From Robiginitalea myxolifaciens (GTDB lineage Bacteria; Bacteroidota; Bacteroidia; Flavobacteriales; Flavobacteriaceae), in NCBI RefSeq assembly GCF_900115205.1, contig NZ_FOYQ01000002.1:248001-312000 (forward strand): a stretch of 64,000 nucleotides of DNA. The letters run 5' to 3'. How positions within the stretch are numbered: the first letter of the stretch is position 1; each line of letters opens with the position of its first letter. The notes under the pieces are model-generated. The model saw only the letters and a list, made by a program, of their open reading frames with translations. It had not been told where the DNA came from and searched no databases. Below, piece by piece: positions 60,381-64,000 of the stretch. The translations under genes and the position numbers were made by a program.

Positions 60381-61208
60381 CTAATTGAAACGCTGTTGAA
60401 ATTCCTGAAGCTGCAAAGGTATTAATTCCCGGAACGCGCTGCGCACTGCCCGGACAACTTCGGGATAAATAATCCCGGTTAGTTCGTCGCAATACACCTT
60501 AGAGATTTCTGTTGCAAGGACAAGGGTCTGCTCGAAGTGCTCTGTGATGTAGCCCAGGAAATAGCCCCTGCCGTGAAAGACATCGTTGATCAGGGATGTC
60601 TGGGCGATACCATTGGGAAGGCTTATGCCTCCTAAACGCGCACTCCAGGATTCGGCCAGCGCCCCAAATCGTTCCTGGTCTATTCGGGAGGTTCCCAAAT
60701 TCCAGGTAGGTACTTCCCGATCCCAGCGTTTCCAGTTGTAGCTATGCATATCAATAACCAGAACCATTCCGTGTATTTCCTCCAGCTTGGTAACCAGGGC
60801 ATGAACAACTTCGTAGAAGCGTTTGTGTTTGTTCAGGCTTATCGCTCTTTCGGATTCAGAAAGCGGTTTATGCCAGAGTTGTTTTCCCCAGGCATCCTCA
60901 AAAATACAGGTGTCCGGGCCCCTGTTGAGGTCATACTCAAAACGACTATCGAGTCCTGAGATAACAATCGGATGGTCCAGTACCATTTCACGGGTGCACG
61001 GATCTTCTTCGTACCAACGTTCGTAGGCGGTATGGGTACAATTGGCCCATAAAGACTTTCGAAACTGATTCCCGTCGTGTACCGCGCCACACATATATGG
61101 GGCGTAGTGTTCAATTTTCAGTTGGAAGGAATAATCATCGGACACGGCTTCAAAGGGGATGCCGCCCTGAATCATCCGAATCATATCTTCTGGAGTACAG
61201 CGAATCAT
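60381..61208 (-). CDS. N-formylglutamate amidohydrolase family protein
   Basis: A 275-residue member of the N-formylglutamate amidohydrolase superfamily. The motifs are IVISGLDSRFEYDLNRGPDTCIFEDAWG, the metal-binding VLVIDMHSYNWKRW (Asp and His) and a later GRGYFLGYITEHF. The family hydrolyses an amide on a glutamate-like acid; histidine-degradation genes are absent nearby, so a substrate other than N-formylglutamate is likely. It sits between the QEGLA peptidase and the ATP-grasp ligase genes on the same strand. It could undo or process the ligase product. Confidence 0.82.
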   Translation of the reverse strand: MIRCTPEDMIRMIQGGIPFEAVSDDYSFQLKIEHYAPYMCGAVHDGNQFRKSLWANCTHTAYERWYEEDPCTREMVLDHPIVISGLDSRFEYDLNRGPDTCIFEDAWGKQLWHKPLSESERAISLNKHKRFYEVVHALVTKLEEIHGMVLVIDMHSYNWKRWDREVPTWNLGTSRIDQERFGALAESWSARLGGISLPNGIAQTSLINDVFHGRGYFLGYITEHFEQTLVLATEISKVYCDELTGIIYPEVVRAVRSAFRELIPLQLQEFQQRFN

Positions 61209-61232
61209 GAAATAGCCTAATTATAGATGATA

Positions 61233-62264
61233 TTAAGCCTCTTCCACCTCCTTGCGCAGGCGCGATAATCTGTCGAACGCCTGCAAGCGGTCCATTACCT
61301 TACTCTCGATAAAATCGATAACCTTTTGTTGGATCTTGGTCTTGTAGACTTTATTCATGTAAGTTATTCCTCCGGGAGACATGACATTGACCTCTACAAG
61401 TTTACCCCCGATAACATCGATACCCACAAAGTAGAGTCCGTCGTTGACCAGCTTCGGGCCTATTTGCTTGCAGAGCGCCTTTTCGGCTTTGGTCATGGTA
61501 TGCTTGGCTACCGTTCCTCCGGCCGAAACGTTGGAGCGGTGATCACCTGAACCGGGGATACGTCGCATGGCCCCTATGGGCTCCCCATTGAGTAAAAGGA
61601 TTCGGACATCGCCCTGTTCGGCTCCTTCGATAAAATCCTGAAGGATCACATAATTCGAAGTACCGTCGCTATTGGTGATGTAAAAGTCGAGCAGGGAATT
61701 GATATTGGACATCGCCGACTTTTCAATGAGGATTACTCCACTACCCCCAAAACCATTGAGGGGCTTGAGAATCATCTTGTCCGATTTGGACTCATTGATC
61801 TGCTTGATCAGATACTTTTTATTCTTGGATACGTGGGTATTGGGAATAATATTGCTGTGGGTATCTCCGAACGCAGCCGTGTAGAGTTTGTTATTTGCTT
61901 CGCGCATCCCTTGCAGGGAATTCACGATAAACACATCGTCTTTTACAGAATCCAGGAAATTGAGCATCAACGGATCCAGCGGTGGGTTGGCTCGCATAAA
62001 GATGACATCAAATCCGGCAAGCGGCAACATTTCCTCCCGGGTTTCCGCTTTCTTGTAAAAAGATTTCAGGCTGGCCGGAACCTTTTCCATTTTGTTGACT
62101 ACGGTACAAAACGCACTGGTAACGCTGTTGCGAATGGTCAGATTCGCAGGGCTGCAGAGCGCAACGCCATGCTTTCGGCGTACGCATTCATGAATCAGTG
62201 CCAGGCTGGTATCGTTGTCCGGGTCGATTTCTTCCCAGGGATACATTAAAAAACAGATATTCAT
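61233..62264 (-). CDS. Glutathione-synthetase-like ATP-grasp ligase
   Basis: A 343-residue ATP-grasp enzyme close in style to prokaryotic glutathione synthetase (GshB). ATP-binding motifs are MILKPLNGFGGSGVILIEK (about 166-184), QDFIEGAEQGDVRILLLNGEPIGAMRRIPGSGDHRSNVSAGG (about 215-257) and GLYFVGIDVIGGKLVEVNVMSPGG (about 280-303). It joins a carboxylate to an amine or thiol peptide. No gshA-like gene is nearby. Linkage to an amidohydrolase and a carboxypeptidase-like gene suggests a peptide or amino-acid tag made and removed by the three. The start ATG is 5 bases from the end of the symporter gene. Confidence 0.85.
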   Translation of the reverse strand: MNICFLMYPWEEIDPDNDTSLALIHECVRRKHGVALCSPANLTIRNSVTSAFCTVVNKMEKVPASLKSFYKKAETREEMLPLAGFDVIFMRANPPLDPLMLNFLDSVKDDVFIVNSLQGMREANNKLYTAAFGDTHSNIIPNTHVSKNKKYLIKQINESKSDKMILKPLNGFGGSGVILIEKSAMSNINSLLDFYITNSDGTSNYVILQDFIEGAEQGDVRILLLNGEPIGAMRRIPGSGDHRSNVSAGGTVAKHTMTKAEKALCKQIGPKLVNDGLYFVGIDVIGGKLVEVNVMSPGGITYMNKVYKTKIQQKVIDFIESKVMDRLQAFDRLSRLRKEVEEA

Positions 62265-62269
62265 GCTAT

Positions 62270-63595
62270 CTAAATTACTTCGTCCAAATGATCGTCCCAG
62301 TTTTTAACCCTGGGTTTTCCCAATTTCCCTACAGATTTAGCTACCAGCATAGAAACCGTAGCATCCCCGGTAACATTGACCACCGTACGGCACATGTCCA
62401 AAGGCCTGTCTACCGCAAAGATCAGTGCCAGCCCTATGGCCAGCTTATCAGCCGGAAAGTTGATCGATTCCAAAACGATGACCAGCATTACCATTCCCGC
62501 ACCGGGAACCGCTGCGGAACCAATGGAAGCCAGTAATGCTGTGAGTATGATTGTTAGTTGTCCTCCCAGCGAAAGATCAAAGCCAAGCGCCTGGGCGATA
62601 AATACCGCAGCCACACCCTGATACAAACTGGTACCGTCCATATTAATGGTAGCACCTACCGGGAGTACAAAGCTCGAAACTTCCTTATCTACCCCGATAT
62701 GCTCTTCTACGCGCTCCATGGTAACGGGAAGTGTTGCCGCACTGGAGCTGGTGGAAAAGGCCAGCAATTGTGCCGGGGAAATCTTTCTGAGGAACTTGAT
62801 CGGATTATATCGGGTAAAAGAAGAAACCACAATGCTGTAAAAGACAATCATGAGCAGCAAGCCGAGTACTACCACTCCTGAATATTTCAATAGGGCTAAC
62901 AATAAATCCGGGTCACCTGAAGACACCACCACATTCGCCAATAAGGCAAAAACGGCAAAGGGAGCGGTAAGCATGATGAGGTCTACCATTTTCAGCACCA
63001 CATCGTTCAGGGAATCAAAGAATTTTTTCAGGGGTTTTGCAGCTTCCTCCCCGATCAGTAGCAGGCTAATACCAAAGAGCATAGTAAATACAATTACCTG
63101 CAACATCAGGCCATTGTCACTAACGGCGCGAAATGCGTTATCGGGAACCATATCGACCAGAAATTGTAAAGGGCCACTATCTTTTTGGCGACTCGCCTCT
63201 TCCAATTTGGATGTTACCCCGGAATCCGAGGCATAGGTTTCTGTGAGCTTGGCAATGGTATCTTCAGATATGCCGTCGCCAGGTTTGAGAATGTTTACCA
63301 AAATCAAGCCGAGGCTAATGGCCACAACCGTCGTTACGATGTAAATGCCTATGGTACGCAACCCAATGTTCCGAAACTTGCTGATATCTTTTAAATCGGA
63401 AATTCCCTTGATGAGCGAAGCGAGGATAAGGGGAATGGCAATAAGTTTGAGCAACTTTACGAAGATGGTGCCGAATGGATTGATCCAATCCTGTACAAAA
63501 CCTGCGCCCCAGTCGGGGTAGGTCATAACAAATCCGAAAACGATCCCCAGGAGCATCCCGATCAGAATTTGCCAGTGTAATTCGAGTTTTTTCAT
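62270..63595 (-). CDS. Dicarboxylate/amino acid:cation symporter (DAACS family)
   Basis: A 441-residue inner-membrane transporter of the glutamate/aspartate-sodium/proton symporter family. Landmarks are the serine-rich reentrant loop SSSAATLPVTMERVEEH, the transport motif GATINMDGTSLYQGV, and GSAAVPGAGMVMLVIVLESI, with about eight helices and two reentrant loops. It takes up glutamate, aspartate or C4-dicarboxylates. It lies 5 bases upstream of the ATP-grasp gene on the same strand and may supply its amino-acid substrate (inference). Confidence 0.93.
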   Translation of the reverse strand: MKKLELHWQILIGMLLGIVFGFVMTYPDWGAGFVQDWINPFGTIFVKLLKLIAIPLILASLIKGISDLKDISKFRNIGLRTIGIYIVTTVVAISLGLILVNILKPGDGISEDTIAKLTETYASDSGVTSKLEEASRQKDSGPLQFLVDMVPDNAFRAVSDNGLMLQVIVFTMLFGISLLLIGEEAAKPLKKFFDSLNDVVLKMVDLIMLTAPFAVFALLANVVVSSGDPDLLLALLKYSGVVVLGLLLMIVFYSIVVSSFTRYNPIKFLRKISPAQLLAFSTSSSAATLPVTMERVEEHIGVDKEVSSFVLPVGATINMDGTSLYQGVAAVFIAQALGFDLSLGGQLTIILTALLASIGSAAVPGAGMVMLVIVLESINFPADKLAIGLALIFAVDRPLDMCRTVVNVTGDATVSMLVAKSVGKLGKPRVKNWDDHLDEVI

Positions 63596-63651
63596 GTGGC
63601 TGATTTGATTTGGAAGATACTATTTTGGGCAGACTTGCCCCAATTCACGGC

Positions 63652-64000
63652 TTACTTTCTCGCCAGTCGGTTGAGTAATTGGGCATCGGCAATAACCAGG
63701 GCGGCCATGGCCTCAACGATCGCGACAGCTCGAGGAACTACGCAGGGATCATGCCTCCCTTTACCCTGAACCGTTACTTCCTTACCTTCCTTGTCAATGG
63801 TGTCGTAAGATTGGATCAAGGTGGCTACAGGTTTGAACGCAACGTTGAAATAAATATCCATTCCATTGCTAATACCCCCTTGCACCCCACCGCTGAAATT
63901 GGTTTTTGTACTTCCATCGGAATTGAAAGCATCATTGTGGGCACTTCCTTTCATGGTTACCCCTTCGAATCCGCTCCCGTATTCAAACCCCTTTACCGCG
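63652..64000 (-). CDS. aroC: Chorismate synthase, C-terminal part (truncated by the window edge)
   Basis: Minus-strand frame open to the window edge; the last 116 residues are visible. Family motifs are [41 protein letters not shown] and [20 protein letters not shown]. Chorismate synthase is the FMN-dependent last step of the shikimate pathway. The N-terminal two thirds of the protein lie outside the window; the downstream end is complete, with stop at 63652. Confidence 0.93.
   Translation of the reverse strand, partial: AVKGFEYGSGFEGVTMKGSAHNDAFNSDGSTKTNFSGGVQGGISNGMDIYFNVAFKPVATLIQSYDTIDKEGKEVTVQGKGRHDPCVVPRAVAIVEAMAALVIADAQLLNRLARK

Noticed and set aside
1-64000. tRNA, rRNA, IS elements and CRISPR arrays
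   Set aside because: None recognised by eye; intergenic gaps are short and show no cloverleaf, transposase frame or regularly spaced repeats.

Overview
The window looks like chromosomal DNA of a marine Flavobacteriaceae-type member of the Bacteroidota. Supporting signs are: many Bacteroidota lipoproteins with an SxC or LxxC lipobox; a type IX secretion (Por) C-terminal sorting domain; DUF5916, DUF4251, DUF2490, DUF1835 and QEGLA-motif proteins; a fused E1 alpha/beta 2-oxoacid dehydrogenase; TPR/HTH sensor proteins; and repeated TAnnTTTG-like promoter elements placed a few bases before start codons. Shine-Dalgarno sequences are mostly absent, as usual for this phylum. GC content is moderate (near 50% by eye). 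I cannot name the genus. I saw no rRNA, tRNA, CRISPR array, IS element or prophage.

Layout. 1-195: start of a minus-strand lipoprotein. 294-6124: a compact molybdenum-cofactor operon (moaD, moaA, mobA, moeB-rhodanese, moeA, xdhC-like, mocA-like), followed by a secreted amidohydrolase and a lipoprotein. 8145-10182: a small-gene zone with two tandem paralogous microproteins on the minus strand, an SDR, a 74-aa conserved protein and a third possible microORF. 10278-19003: envelope genes, a DMT transporter, a DUF5916 protein, a nucleoside-hydrolase-like lipoprotein and a three-gene MORN/DUF2490 locus. 19142-23348: a sorbosone-dehydrogenase-like lipoprotein and an aldehyde dehydrogenase/DUF779/AraC module. 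23392-33255: lipoproteins, an S41 peptidase, a YdeP-type molybdoenzyme that probably uses the cofactor made at the left end, an MFS pump, TerC and a ribosome hibernation factor.

33332-39479 is the most distinctive block: a minus-strand operon with a flavin oxidoreductase, methyltransferase, type III polyketide synthase, enoyl-ACP reductase, hydroxyacyl-ACP dehydratase, ketosynthase, ACP and a small membrane protein. It looks like a private type II fatty-acid/polyketide line feeding a type III PKS, probably making a phenolic lipid or alkylquinone.

39547-49903: OmpA, a lipocalin-like lipoprotein, the branched-chain 2-oxoacid dehydrogenase, a 2OG oxygenase, SUI1, a DUF1835/nucleoside phosphorylase/substrate-binding group, ung and mutS2. 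49940-57573: a surface-protein operon (tail-fibre-like protein, beta-barrel, T9SS cargo) and a lipoprotein, facing a tandem pair of periplasmic-TPR/cytoplasmic-HTH regulators across an intergenic region with four ATGGACA repeats. 57653-64000: a DCC thiol oxidoreductase, an S41 lipoprotein, a conserved-looking trio (QEGLA metallopeptidase, N-formylglutamate-amidohydrolase-like protein, GshB-like ATP-grasp ligase), a dicarboxylate symporter and the end of aroC.

For every gene the assignment rests on reading motifs by eye; no database search was run.
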